A DNA stretch of 64,000 nt, from assembly GCF_000182925.2 (NCBI RefSeq), contig NC_026507.1, forward strand, positions 2,418,001 through 2,482,000, written 5' to 3'. The notes below the pieces were generated by a model that had not been told where the DNA came from, made no database searches, and saw only the letters and a program-made list of their open reading frames with translations. This document shows, piece by piece, positions 32,334-44,899 of this stretch (position 1 is its first letter; each line of letters starts with the position of its first letter). The translations under genes and the position numbers were made by a program. The stretch is from Neurospora crassa OR74A. Lineage: Eukaryota > Ascomycota > Sordariomycetes > Sordariales > Sordariaceae.

Positions 32334-33534
32334 TAATTAATTATAGACTTTAGTAATTAAAAATTTTATTATATTTAGAGGATATATATATACTATACCG
32401 CTATTAGTAGGCGCATTATTATACCTACTAGTACTGCAATTTTAGGTTAATAGTTATATCCCCCAATAAAATAATTAATTACCGGATAAAGGGATTCTTA
32501 ATTAACGGGAAGATGGATGTCTTTACTCTAATCTTATTTATTTATACTATAATTGAACAAAAGTGTAATTAATAGTATAAGGACGTTACTACTTAGGATA
32601 TAAAAATATAGGGCGAATTTACTAGGGGAGGTATAGAGGTACTAGGAGATTTACCCCAACGGATTATATATTGTAGCCTTAAATTTATTCGTTATTAACT
32701 ACGTATTACATAATTTAGAATGCTTTTAAGCAATAGGAAAAGGCCGGTACGAAATTTGGGGGAGTATAACTATATAGTTTAAAGGTAATATAGTATACTC
32801 TACTATTATAAGATATTAATAAAGTTTATAATCGGTAATTAACTTAGCCGTTAGAATATTTATTACTACTATTATATCTGGGCACCTTTAATAAGTAATA
32901 TTATTATTACTTTTATTCGTTTCCTTAACTAATAATCTGTATTAGAGTAAACGAGATCCCTATTCCCGTATAAAAGACCCTAAAATTACCAATAGAACTA
33001 GAGGACGGCCTAAGAATAATATAATAGAATTACCCGATGACTAGCAAATTCCTAATAGTACGAAAGGGAAGGGAAAGGAGAAGGTAAGAAGGAAAGGGGT
33101 AAAAAAGAGGGTAAAGAGTAGTTAGATACTAAAACTATTACTCCGGCGGTAATAGTTTTATTTTAAAATAATTGATAAGGTTAGTACGGGTAAAAGCGAT
33201 TCTACTATAAGTTTTACTATTGAAGTACAAGTACTAAGTTCGCTAGATCCTTTTACTTTAAATAATAGCCTTCAAATTACTGCACCCTTAAGCGATCTCC
33301 TTACTCTTTTAAGCTCTAACGAACAGCCTGCCCGCAAAAAGCGTACTACAGCACGGTTATTAGCACTTCGAGTAGTAACTAGAAGCGGGCGGACTGTTAA
33401 ACTTTTAAGGAGGAAACTAGAAGAGTAGAGGTAGCTTCCTAATATCAGGTAGAGGTAGAGATTATATATAATTAGTAGTAATTGAATTAGATTTCTACTT
33501 ATTATTATTAATATTATACGTAATTCATACCATT

Positions 33535-33538
<4 letters not shown>

Positions 33539-33579
<41 letters not shown>
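33539..33579. repeat. (TA)n microsatellite
   Basis: About 41 bp of uninterrupted TA dinucleotides near the right end of the MULE. Confidence 0.95.
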
Positions 33580-33695
33580 CTACCAGAGTATCGAGCTTAC
33601 TAGAGTCTCAAATATCTCTATTATAAAACATACTATAGGATATTACTATAACACTGCCCGCGGAGGAAAGTGACACTGCCCGCCGAGGGACTCTC

Positions 33696-33703
33696 TTTCT
33701 AGG
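33696..33703. repeat. MULE right TSD
   Basis: TTTCTAGG, identical to 30172-30179. Confidence 0.88.
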
Positions 33704-34160
33704 TAGGACTTCTATATTTAGGGGTTTAGGAATTAGGGTATAGATTCTCATATCCTCGAATACTTTAACTTACTTCTTTATTACTAGTAACTAATATAAT
33801 TTAAAATTACTCTATTTACGTACAATTCGATAATTCTTAAGGATAAACCGTTAAATTTTGCTAATAGTAATAATTGCTATATTGTAATTGACTTTAATGG
33901 TAGTAAGGTAGTAGATAGGCGTACGTTTGACTAGGCGTCCCTCTACTGTACTGTAGAAATTATTAAGTAAATCTACCGAATTTTGAATAATATTGCCGTT
34001 ACCATTTTTTATCCTTTAAATACTATATGTGAAATTTATTAGCTTTACTATAGAGCGACGAGGTTTGCCTTCACTTACCTCTATATTTAGTACTTTTATA
34101 TTAAATTTAGAGGGCTAGTTTCCCTATTATAATTAAACTTGTGTAAGTTATTAATTTATT
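33704..34160 (-). pseudogene. copia RT N-terminal part remnant
   Basis: On -, a degenerate version of the start of copia RT. The end nearest the MULE reads 'MRIYTLIPKPLNIEVLPRK', the counterpart of the family's 'TWxLVxxPxxxKVLPxxWV', and it continues across the MULE into 'VYNKKYNID'. Further upstream the frame carries several stops. Confidence 0.75.
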
Positions 34161-36126
34161 AGGTTCGGCGGAATTATTATAAAGTCCGAATTTAAGATCG
34201 GAAGGCCCGAATTCGGGTTTAGAGGGTCCGAATTCGAGATAGCCTATTGCGAATTCAAAGTTTATTACTCTTAGTTCTTTAGTTGAAGCTATAGTTTATT
34301 GACTTACGATATTAGTAATAGGGTATATTATTGTATACGAATAGGGTTCGGTATACTTATCGGTAGTAATCGAGCTACTAAAGTAGGTTATTAAAAATCA
34401 TTAGGTAATAAGGTACTTAGAATAATATATATAATTAATTTATTAGAATTACGTCAGTCGTATTAATTACGGAGTATAGGGTCTTCTTTATTAAAATCTT
34501 TAAGATTAAAAAGGTTATTATTATATTCGATAGTTTCTCTAATTAGCGAATTTAACGGTTAATATTATAATAAATCTAGCAATAAGCGCGTTAATAAAGT
34601 TTCTAAAGCCGGAGTTAGGGTCGGTATTGATAATAGTAATACCGGTAGTGTTGTATTAATTAGAATATTTAGAGGAGCTGTCGTAGTTGTTAGAGTAGTT
34701 ATATTAATTAAAGCAATCGCATTGACTAGAATAGTTATAGTAGCTAGCGTAATTATAACTAGAACGATCGAGGGTGCTAGTGTAACCTCTGGCGAAAGTG
34801 GTAGTGTAATCGTTGTTTCCTATATCTTTTTAATTTCTTATTAGGGTAATTCTACTACTTTCTATAAAAATAGCTATAGAATCGTACTATCTACTTTAAC
34901 CTAAATTTAGTAACCACTATCTACTACTTTATTGATTTCATTAACTATCTAGTTTAAGAAGATAATGTAATGTTTAATAATGTTACCGTCATTGCTACGG
35001 ACTGGATCCTTATAATTAACCTAATCTTCTTTAAGGAAGGTTACTACGCTGGCTCTAACGATTTCGCTAGTATAGGGATTCTAAATAAATACAATACGAC
35101 TATAAATATTATCAAAACCGATGAAATAACCCTTTTAACCTCTAATACGAAAGTTATCGCCTTATAGTCGCTTTTCTAGCTTAATAAAATAGTAAGCCGT
35201 ATAAAAGTAAGACCTCAAATACTTAAAATATAGCTTCTTAATTTCGTTTAGGAAATTTATTATATTAGTAAATAACTCCTACGGGCTTTTCCTTTTAACG
35301 TTAGTTCTAAAGGGTAGAAGATTAAATACTCTAACAACGTAGTCTATTATAAGTAGCTATAAATGCTCTAGGATATTAAAATTTATTATTAAAATTCTAG
35401 TTTATTATATAATGATAGCGCTAACTCTCTCAATCTTTCCTTACATTTATAGGGTATAGGGTATTAATTTTAGAAGCTCAATGCCTTCTATACGTGCCTA
35501 ATCGACGATTTTGTTATATTAAAATTCCTTAGTACTAAAACTAAATTCTAGACCGTCGTTAAAACTAAATACCCTAATTTTAAGCCTACCGCCTTAAAAC
35601 TGAGCCCATTTCTTAAACTCTTTAATTTATACGAAGGCATCGCCCTTATTAATTATAAACCTTACCTAATAGAAGCCGGTAACTTAATTAATAAAGTAGG
35701 TTATATATTAATATCCTTTATAGTTAAGTAAAATATAGGAAACGACATCGACGTAGATATATACTAATAATTGAGTTATAATTTTATTAGCGATTTTAAA
35801 AATTACATTATAAACCTTAGCTTTAATATATACTTTATAAAAATGGTCTTAGGTATTATTTAACTTAATACTAGCCGCTTCGCAAACTTTAAGAACCTAG
35901 TCTTTACCTACGTATATAAAGCGACGGTATATTATTAAGTAATTAATTAATATTATTATAGTATAGCGAACGTTTTAGGGGAAATTTAGCTAGGTAAATA
36001 CTAGAAGGATTGGAAGGCTATTAATCCATTTACACTATATTATAACCTTACTGTATATAAATATCTAATTAGACTTTATATCCTAAACTATACCGTTATC
36101 GAGAAAACCTCTTATAATTAATAGAA
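34161..36126 (-). pseudogene. copia integrase C-terminus and Thr/Pro-rich linker remnant
   Basis: On -, the integrase end reads 'YFIKLEKRL', 'GYFIGFDNIYSRIVFI' and 'VVTFLKED' (about 35190-35020), matching the copia block 'KGxLVGYDxxxxYRVY…RDVxFDE'. It is followed (34830-34560) by a Thr/Leu/Pro-type low-complexity linker before RT, as usual in copia polyproteins. The catalytic core further right (36100-35300) is too degraded for me to mark each acidic residue. The + strand also shows a long stop-poor frame (65 open codons at 34970-35167, continuing through TAG/TAA), which I take for a shadow of the - frame. Confidence 0.7.
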
Positions 36127-36137
36127 TTACTAATATA
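36127..36137. repeat. LINE B-1 TSD, left
   Basis: TTACTAATATA, repeated at 51099-51109. Confidence 0.75.
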
Positions 36138-36167
36138 TTATTATTATTAGTCTTATACACGCTAACT

Positions 36168-36180
36168 ATTTACATAGTTC
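36168..36180. repeat. LINE A-3 left TSD
   Basis: ATTTACATAGTTC. The right copy at 43109-43121 is ATTTACTTAGTTC, with one mismatch (A/T) that is not RIP-type. Confidence 0.75.
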
Positions 36181-36284
36181 AAAACTGCTTTAAAACCGGA
36201 AACGCCGATTTCTGGTCGAGGAGTGCTCCAAAACGAAAACTGACAACGGCAATCGACTTAGGAGGGTCGTTTACATCCCTCACA

Positions 36285-37784
36285 ATATCCTGCGACGAAC
36301 GTAGCGACGGCGTTGTATTATCGTTGCTAATAGCCATCGACGGCGGTACTCGTAGATTCGAAAATAGTATCTACAACCCGCTCGCGGAAATCTCAATATA
36401 TAACGATCCCGAAGCTATACTTACTACGAAGACTTCGAATAAAATAGAAGAAAATAATAAAATATTAAAGAAATTCATCGTTAGAGCAAATAAATTTATA
36501 AATTACAATACCGTTTCGACCGAGGACTATTATTAAGTTCGAGGGTTACTTTTCGAATTCGCAAAGGTACGTATTGGAAAAAGTAGATCTACGTAACCCG
36601 AAGCTAATAAGGTTAGAACTAATTAAATTATTACTAGGAAGGATTTTAATAATTTAAAGAAGGATATTTTAAAGGAAATTAAAAAAGGCGCTTAAGAAGT
36701 ACTAAAGCGTTAGGCTAATATTATAGCGAAAATTAACCCGAATAAAATTAGTACTACCCTTTAATAATTACCTACTATTATTAAAAAGTTTATTCCTCCT
36801 AATTTTAAATAATAATTTATTATTAAGGGAGCGACAATTGCTACTGAATTTATAAATTATTTGAATAAAAATACGAAAATAACCCTAGTTATTTATTTAA
36901 GTAAGAAGAAACCCGGTTTAATAGTCCGCGTAATTATTAGGATATTAATAATTGGAGACTATATAATTATATTCGATAAATTTATATATATTTAATATTA
37001 GCGAAACTAAATATAAGTTAAAGAAATTTTCGGCCCTAATATTTTTATTATTATAAGTACTATAGACGTATTAATTTAGAACGTACCTTAGGATAGTATT
37101 AATAATTATACTATAGTAGAAGCTATTTCGAATATAGTAAAGGAGAGGAACCTAGAGGTATTTATTATTAGAATTCGGTTATAGAAGAGAAGGGACGGAG
37201 AGAATAAAAGACTGTTCCTTATAGAAGTCGTTATTATATTAGCGGCGTACTTCTTCTAGAATAACCTTTTTCTTTAGGATAGCGGTATATACCTATACGA
37301 ATTATTCTAAACTTCGAGTAATATTTAATAATATTTTAAATATTAGGGAATCGGATATATAGTAAGATTTTACTATTAAAATAATATTTACGCCCGCTAC
37401 AATGAAATTAAATACGAAGGAGACTATTTTAATGAAATAAATTGTCCGTTTAACGATAATAAATTATTTATTTATTATAAATTATATAGAAAGAAGGGGT
37501 ATTACGTATATAATTATAAAGAATACCCTATTCTCCGGAAGGCGATTATAAAGGCGTTTATTGTATATATTAAAAGGCTACGGATATTCGCCTTCCGTAA
37601 AAACCTAACCGGAAAGGTATTAGAACTAATAATAGAGATTATAAATAAGGGTATTCTATTAGACGCCTTCTTTAATTCCCGTACTATTACTACCTTAGAG
37701 AGATATATTAGAGGAAATATAAAGAGGGGACGGCTAAAAAAGCTAATTAGTTAATTTACCCGGCTGAAGCCTATAACCCTATAA
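36285..37784 (+). pseudogene. LINE A-3 ORF1 remnant
   Basis: Same 1,500-bp length as in the other two copies, ending at the TAA at 37782. The start codon position reads ATA. Open for 70 codons from within the N-terminal segment (…IDGGTRRFENSIYNPLAEIS), then many stops. The zinc-knuckle region is at about 37475-37530. Confidence 0.8.
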
Positions 37785-37794
37785 GGTCCGATAG

Positions 37795-40700
37795 ATAGAT
37801 ATTATATATATTTATAGAATATAGGGGGTAGTTAATTGTATAACGGTAATAGTATTTATATAATTATAGCCCCCTTTAGGGAAATAATACCCTTATCCTC
37901 TACCGAAGGATTAGAAGGAACCCTATCCTAGGGTAATTAATAATTTAATTAAAAATATTCTATTAGAATGTAGGGAAATTATATAAGAAGGGAAAATTTT
38001 TATTCGAATAAGAGGAGATTTATAATATTATAGTAATTTAGGAGCTGGGTAGAAATTTAAATAGGAATATTTATTATTCTAGAGGCGGAAGGTATTTTAG
38101 GGTTAATTATTTAGAGAAAGGAAAGGTAGTAATATATATAAATAAAAAATAGAATTTAAAGGATTTAGATTTCTAAACCGGAAAGGATTAGACTATAACT
38201 ATATTTAAAAATTCAAAGGATTTAACAACCATTTATTCTATTTACTTTCTTATTCTTATATAGGGAATACTAAAATATTTATAGAGGTTACCGCTCTTTG
38301 AATTTATTAAAGCCGGACTTCTAACGGGAAATTTAATTATTATCGGGGACTTCAATTTCTACTATCCTAATAATAATCTAAAGAATAGGATTAATTTAGG
38401 GGCTATTCGCCTCCTTATATAAGTACAATATTAGAAATTTAATTTATTTACCCCCCGTAGTAAACCGATTAAATTTGGGAATATAATACAAAGGGAAAGG
38501 GATAGAACGATCGATTATATATAGCTATTACTTAGGGTCGAGGTTAAGTATTAGGGAGTATAGTAATACGAATAAATTGGTTTGGACTATTACCCTTAGG
38601 AAATTTAAGTTTAAATAGGAAGGAAAAATAAGAAAGTTAAAGAAGAAGGAGAATATAATTAGAATTTTATAAATATAGAAAAGGTAAAGGAGGTATTAGA
38701 GAAATAAATATTGGTCCTAAAAAGGATTAATATAGTAGAGGACTTTAAATTCGCTTTTTGTAAATTCGACGGAGAATTTATAAGTATTATAGGAGAATTT
38801 GTCCCGTATTAGAAAAAAGGTCGAGGGAGGAAAGTAAATTAATAGATATTAAAATATAAAATAATTATAAAAGAAGTGCGGAGGATATATTAGAAGTAAT
38901 TTAAATACTAGATAATATTAAATTAGAAGGGGTTTATTAAAGTTATAATAAAGAAAAAGAAGATTATTACGAAGGTTTAATAGGCTACATAGCGCGACGG
39001 TATTGCCGAAGCTTTAAAGAACCTAAATCGATTCTAATTACTAGAACTATAGGCCCAGACCTAAAGCTACTAATTAATAAATCCGTCTAAATTATTAGCC
39101 CTTTAAACTTATAAAAGGGTAGTAAAAATTAAAAACTATAATAGTAAGGCTAAAATCTTTACCGACTACTTCTTCCTAAAGGTAAAGGTCCTAATAGATT
39201 ACTTACCGGATTACACTAAGCTACTAGAGGGTATTAATCCAATAATTATTAGCAAACTAATTAAAGAGGAGGACGTTTAAAATATACTTTCCCAAATAGC
39301 GTTTAATAAGGCCCCCGGGGTCGATTAATATTTAAATAGATTTTTAAAGTTATATAAGTAACTATTCCAATAGGCTATAATATATTTAGTATCCGCTAAC
39401 CTCCAATTCGGCTACTTCCTATAATAATTTAAAAATACGAAGGTAATTATCCTTAAAAAGCCTAGAAAGAATACTGCCTAATAAAAATTAGTAAATATAT
39501 AGAAATTAATATTACTATTTAATAATATAGGAAAAATCTTCGAGGTATTTATAATTAAAAGATTTATATAAGTAGCCGAAGAGTTTAACCTCCTACTAGA
39601 AGGCTAAATAAGTAATTAGGCAGGCCGTTCAATAGAGTTTGCAATCTGGATAGTTATTAATATAGTATATACGGCCTAGAAATTTGGAGCTATAATATCC
39701 TTTATACTCCTAAATTTAAAAGGAGTATTTAATAAAGTTAATTATAAGTAGCTTTTATATACCCTATAGGAAATATAACTCCTAATATAAATTATTAAAT
39801 AAGTAACGAACTTCGTTACCGGTAAGAGAAGTTCCCTCTTCTTTAATAATAAAATATCCTACCCCTATATAATTACTATTAATATACTACAAAACTCCCC
39901 CCTCTTTTTTATTCTATTTATTTTCTTTATTACTTTATTATACTAAAAGCTAGTAATAATCCTGAATATAATTATAATCGGCTTTATAAATAATATTAAT
40001 ATTATAGTAGTAGTCCGTACTATTAAAAAGAATTACCGAATATTATAAATAGCGTAGGAAGTATATTCGAAATAGGTAGGGGCAAAAGGTATAGAATTTA
40101 AAGTAATTAAAACGGAGCTAATATATTTTATACGGATAAGGGTACTAAGGATGGAAATTTTCTAATTCGGGGATATTGTACTTCAACCGATAGAATTAAT
40201 ATAATTCCTAGGAGTATAGTTAGACTATAAATTCAATTATAAGGCTTACGTAGAAGTAGTAAAATAAAAGATAACGACCTAAATAAATATATTTACGAAA
40301 TTAGCGGCGAAGATTTAAGGTTACTCCTTCGCTCGGGTAAAGGAAATATATACCAAATATATTCGTAGTGCTATTATATATAGAGCTTTAGCATTCTACT
40401 AACTAATTAAAATCTATAGGAAATTATAAAGAATTGTAATTAAATTAGCAAAATACTAAATTAAATACTTAAAAATTATTATTAAGGCGTATAAAGCTAT
40501 ACTAATAAGAAATTTAAAAATAGAAATATTCTATCTATAGTTTAATTTCTATTTTAATAAAAGGGTCCGGGCCTTCGAAGAAAGGTTCGCCCAGACGGAC
40601 TAAACCTAATTCATATAGGGGATAGTAACTTAAATATTTAATTATATTTAGGTATAATAGTCGAGAGGTCGGCTACCTACTAACAAACTAGAAAGCAGTA

Positions 40701-41560
40701 TAGTTAAAGTATTATAAGCCGAGGAATAGGTACTAATAGAAAAACTACTAATAATAGTAACCGGTCCTCCTTTAAATTTAAGGACCCCGCTACCGCTATT
40801 ATAAATTTTAAAATTAATAACCGCTAACTAGGAAGAATAACTAAAAGATATAACGAATTAAGAATAGGTATTGTACTATAATTACTACTTAGTAGCGGCG
40901 GTAGTAAAATTAAAGTAACGGTATAAATTTACTATTATTAACCTTACCCCTAAATTTAATAGAAAAACTATTTAGCAATATATAGTTAATATAAAAAAGA
41001 AGAAAGAAAGACGCCGAAAATTAAGAGAAGATAAAGAAGAATTGTACTTATTAATTAAAGCGAAGAGTTCCCTCCTTATTTAAATTAGGACGGAAATTAT
41101 TAGCCTCTAGGCCTTCCTCTATAAAAGGAAAGTATTAAACGTTCTAACCCCTATCTATGCTTACGGATTTAAAAAGGAAACCTTTATTTATATTATTTTA
41201 AATTACTTTAATACGGATACTAATTTCTAAAATAATCTAAAAGTTTAGCTATTAATAAAGGAGGAACTTTAGGAGTTCTTAAATAATAGAATTAAAACCG
41301 AAAAAAGTCTATTATAAGTATTAAAATTAGGGAAATTAAAAGAATACTATTTAGTAATTAAATTAGAGGAGGAGTAACGTAAAGAGATTATAAAGTACTC
41401 TTAAAAAGAATATAGAATATTAATAATATTAAAATAAAAGAATAGGAATAGGGAGGAGATAATTATACTAATTATAGGAACTATCTAAACTATAATTATA
41501 ATAAGAACCGAAAAATATTATTTAACGAGTATTTAATTACGTTTAAGAAATTATTCGAAT
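37795..41560 (+). pseudogene. LINE A-3 ORF2 remnant (endonuclease-RT)
   Basis: Collinear with LINE A-1 at an offset of about 34,083 bp. The endonuclease 'GDFNFYYPNNNLK' block at about 38345-38385 still has the GDFN motif. RT 'LNLKGVFNKVNYKQL' is near 39710-39755, with the active site read as FINN near 39980-39995. Limits approximate; inactivated by stops. Confidence 0.8.
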
Positions 41561-43108
41561 AATTTTATTATATAAACTTAATTCGTAGTAACTTTATAGC
41601 GCTACTATATTTAATTATTATTTATAAGGGGGCGGCCGGGAGTATTAAAAATTATAGGGTTACTAAGAATAAAACTACTACTATTAAAACCGGAGATTAT
41701 ATAAGTAGGAGTAATAAAACTACTACCGCCGGATATAATACGTATAAGAATAATAATACTACTATTAGAATTAAATACAATCCGAACTAGGTTTATAGTA
41801 CTACCGCCGGGAAAAGAAGGGATACGACCGTAATAGATATCTCTTATAATTAATTTATAGTAACCCTTTCGCTAAAAGTCGGCGATATTATAACTAATAA
41901 TATAAGGAAGATGCTCGTAGCTAGTAGGCAATTTATCCTACTTTAAACGAATATATATACAATAAGTAAAATCGTTAATAATACGAACGAAGGTATCCAA
42001 ATTACGTTCGAACCTATTCTAATTACTTAATATTATAGTAATGGCTATTACTTAAATAGTATTATAGGTATCGTATAAACCTATAGGAATATTTAGTATA
42101 TATATCTTATAGGTATAGGAATAGGTAGTATTTTAGGCGCTACTAATTAGGATAAAAGTTAAATAATAACGAAGAAAAGGAAATATAAAGAATAAAAAAT
42201 TTATTAATTACTAAAATGAAATAAACCTTTTTAATAATAACCTTACGGAAATTATTAAGGGAGTTAAGTTTATTATTACGCAAAATGGAAATAAAATTTA
42301 AAATATAGTAAAGGTAAGGAATTTTACGAATAATATTAATTAAATTAATATAAAGGCTAAAGAGAATAAAGAAGGAAACTATACTAGTTTGGAGGAGGAC
42401 GATTACTAAGGAAATTACGAAGGGTATAAGTAAAAAATATAAATTCTAGAGGTATAATTATAAGGAATATAGGGCCTAGGGATATATTAGGGGAGGGACC
42501 CTCTATATTAAAGGTTAAATCGATTGGGTTGGGGCAATAATAGCCGGAAGAAATTATTTTATTAGAAGGTACAATAGGGAAGAAGGAGAAGAAGGATTAG
42601 GAAGGGGTACTATATAGGGGTTTATATAAATAAGGGAAGGAAGTCCTTATACTATTATAAATAAAGGTAAATCCGTAGGGAGGTAAAGTAAATAATAGGG
42701 AGGAAATATTTATAAATAGGGTAAGGAGGCGGAAAGGTAGAGTAATAAACGAAGAAATAGAATAGAGAAGTAGGAAGAAAATAGAGGAAGGAGTAGTAAG
42801 GAATAAAATAGAAAGGTAATAAAGGAAGTAGTACACTTAGTTTAATCCTATTTTTATTATTTTTATTATTTTAGTATTAGGATAATATAGCAGTAGGAAA
42901 AACGAAATTAGTTCGCTATAGTAGTAGGTAAGAACTGTTATAACTATAAATAAAGTAGGAGCAGCGTAGAGAACTATAACCGAGATAAAGCTAGGGGTTT
43001 TTATTCGGCGGTGCTTAATACCGTACGGTTTTCCCCTCTAAAGAACTAGAGAAGGACCCTATGTTAATAAAGCGCTATAATTATAGTATAGGGAATAAGA
43101 CTATTATT

Positions 43109-44600
43109 ATTTACTTAGTTCGCCCTATAGGTATGCGGTGCTACTTTGTTTATAATTAGTGGGAAAAACCGTATTGTAATAGCCGGATAAAAACCTTCCG
43201 CTTTGCTATCGCTATAGCGCCGTATCGGCTCCGTACCGTCCCGTTTTCCTTCCTCTCGGTATAACCTTACCGTTATAACTAAAACTATAAATTTTTATTA
43301 TATATATAGCCGACTTTACCCTAATTAATTACTACCCTCCTTCCGTCTCTCTACTATTATTTCTTTACAATTAGTAGCCTTTTATTCTATTTTTCTTCAA
43401 TTATATTATCCCGGGTCGCTTAATTTATTTATAAAGGAAATTTTAACCTAATTTTCTCTTTCTTTCCCTCTTTCTTTCCTTATACTATATTATTGCTTCT
43501 ACTATATTATATCTATATCCTAACTAAATCCGCCGCCATCCTATATTTATATTTAATTTAACCTAGTATTATTACTATTATATTATACTACGTAAGAAAC
43601 CTCTTAATATTATAAAGAAGATACTTATTTTAAAAGCGTTAGAGGCTACAGCCCTCTTTAATAAATTGGAGGGCGAAGTTATAGTAAAGGTTATAGTAAT
43701 TAATATTGGTTCTACTAATTCGTTTTATAATAATGCTCCGGTTAAGCTTATTACCTTCGAAAAAATTAGAAAATATTTATTAAAGGAAATATAGGAAAAG
43801 AAGAGCGTTGCTATAGGATACTTCTAACCTCCCGAATTTTATAGATAGTATAATTCCTATACCTATAGTTTATAGCGTATTCTTCCTATAATTTATAATA
43901 ATTTAACCGGCTTCCGGTTCGCCTTCGATTAGGCCTAATACTTCTAAAATCCCTATAAATCTTTATTTCGTTTCTATAGTATCTCTATATTTAATTTTTA
44001 AGGTAATTCGCCCTAATACCCCTTATTATAAATATTAATTATAAAAAAAGACTAAGGAGTACTTAAACGTTGAATTTATTCCTTTAATATATATTTTCAT
44101 TAGGTTTATTACGGTATTATATAGTTATAATATAGTTTAGGGTAATTTTAAAGTTTTTATTAGTAAGGTATAGGTTATAACTACTATATAGGTTATAGTA
44201 GATTGTATTAGTACTAATCCTTCGTTTATTAGTAATTATCCAACTTCGGATTCTATTATAGTAATCGAATTTCTATTAAAAAAGAGAAAGCTTATTTATA
44301 TTCTTATTAATACTTCTACGGATTTTACTCTATTTTATAATAATATTATTATAATTTATTTTTATATTATAAAGGTTGAGGAGATTATCCGTACTCTTTC
44401 CGATAAGGTTAATTTAATTACTATTAATATTAAATGTATTAGTAAAAGTATAATAGTAATCTGTACTAAGTAGAATAGTTTTAACAATTACCTTTCTATT
44501 ATAAATATTCTACGATGTTTTTATATTAGCTTTATTACTAATTCTCTTTATAAAGCTTTTTAATATTAAGTAAATTGTCTATAATATTTATAATTATATT
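43109..44600 (-). other. LINE B-1 3' UTR and structured 3' end
   Basis: On -, the block GGTTTTTATCCGG…GTACGG-type (43148-43187 here, degraded to ATACGG) is shared with LINE A. It is collinear with 57300-58370 of LINE B-2 in reverse. Purine-rich on - (43200-43560) like the LINE A 3' UTR. A + frame of about 60 codons (43600-43790, matched by 57687-57875 on the other strand in LINE B-2) is antisense to the element and probably not a gene. Confidence 0.6.
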
Positions 44601-44899
44601 TTAAATATAAGTTCGATTGATAATACTATTTTCATTTAGCCCTGCTATAGTATAAAGACGGTACTTAATAGTATTTTTCTTGAAGTTAATAAGGAGAATT
44701 CTAATATAGAAGATGAGTTTTTTAGTAAGGAGGGTAAAATTAGCGACGATACCGACGTAGTATTAATTATTAGTAATGTAGAGTAGTTAATACCCTATTA
44801 TCTTTCTAATTTCAATATAATTTAATTTTCTTCCGGGGTTATTATTTATACGTTTAATATACATTTAGTCGGCTTCCTATCGGTTCTAATATAGTCCTA

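Larger units (their letters stand above)
30519..33480 (+). pseudogene. MULE transposase remnant
   Basis: Starts at the ATG at 30519 with 77 open codons (MSSAIEISSNSNSHHASS…), Ser/Asn-rich, ending in a stop just before 'DALNIWGRRYSIAFNRT' (30753-30805), which resembles the FAR1-like N-terminal domain of MULE transposases. The MULE core is clear at 31400-31690: 'YPLTIVTRLINTNSIYSIAFSLID', 'VKVIIIDFNNQLKTVF' (TDxxxAL block) and 'MFYINCNILL' (the C-W/H-H block). The 31910-32333 insertion interrupts it. Downstream, 'GEFTRGGIEVLGDLP' (near 32610) and a Lys/Gly-rich stretch (33060-33115) are the C-terminal part. Stops are mostly former Gln. The protein would excise and insert MULE DNA. Confidence 0.82.
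30180..33695 (+). mobile_element. Mutator-like element (MULE), 3.5 kb, nested in copia RT
   Basis: Termini GAGACTTCCTCGGCGGGCAG (30180) and its near-complement ending GGACTCTC (33695), with an exact 8-bp TSD. The + strand interior encodes a degenerate MULE-type transposase. Removing the element and one TSD rejoins the copia RT frame ('PRK / VY…KYNID'). The termini carry a subterminal repeat array. A 424-bp TIR element sits inside (31910-32333). Mutator-like TSDs are usually 8-11 bp, which fits. Confidence 0.88.
36181..43108 (+). mobile_element. LINE A-3, full-length LINE inserted in the 3' end of LINE B-1
   Basis: 6,928 bp, the same length as LINE A-2, opposite in direction to its host LINE B-1. 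It starts AAAACTGCTTTAAAACCGG. The target is the terminal hairpin of LINE B (AACTATttacATAGTT in LINE B orientation). ORF1, ORF2, 3' UTR repeats and terminal hairpins are all present. Strongly RIP-mutated. Confidence 0.93.

Noticed and set aside
33539-33579. (TA)n tract considered as a centromere or origin signal
   Set aside because: A simple microsatellite within the MULE. RIP itself enriches TpA, so no special role is supported.
34970-36180. Long + strand frame (65 open codons, continuing for about 400 codons if TAG/TAA are read as Gln)
   Set aside because: The - strand here gives the copia integrase C-terminus in the right position and order. The + frame matches nothing and is best taken as its antisense shadow.
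42597-42836. 79-codon hydrophobic - ORF
   Set aside because: Antisense of the purine-rich LINE A 3' UTR; its Phe/Leu/Ser content is the complement of the A/G-rich strand.
43600-43800. Basic frame repeated at 57687-57875 on the other strand, first read as a LINE B ORF1
   Set aside because: The RT, endonuclease and (TAA)n tail show that LINE B-1 runs on - and LINE B-2 on +, so this frame is antisense within the 3' UTR.
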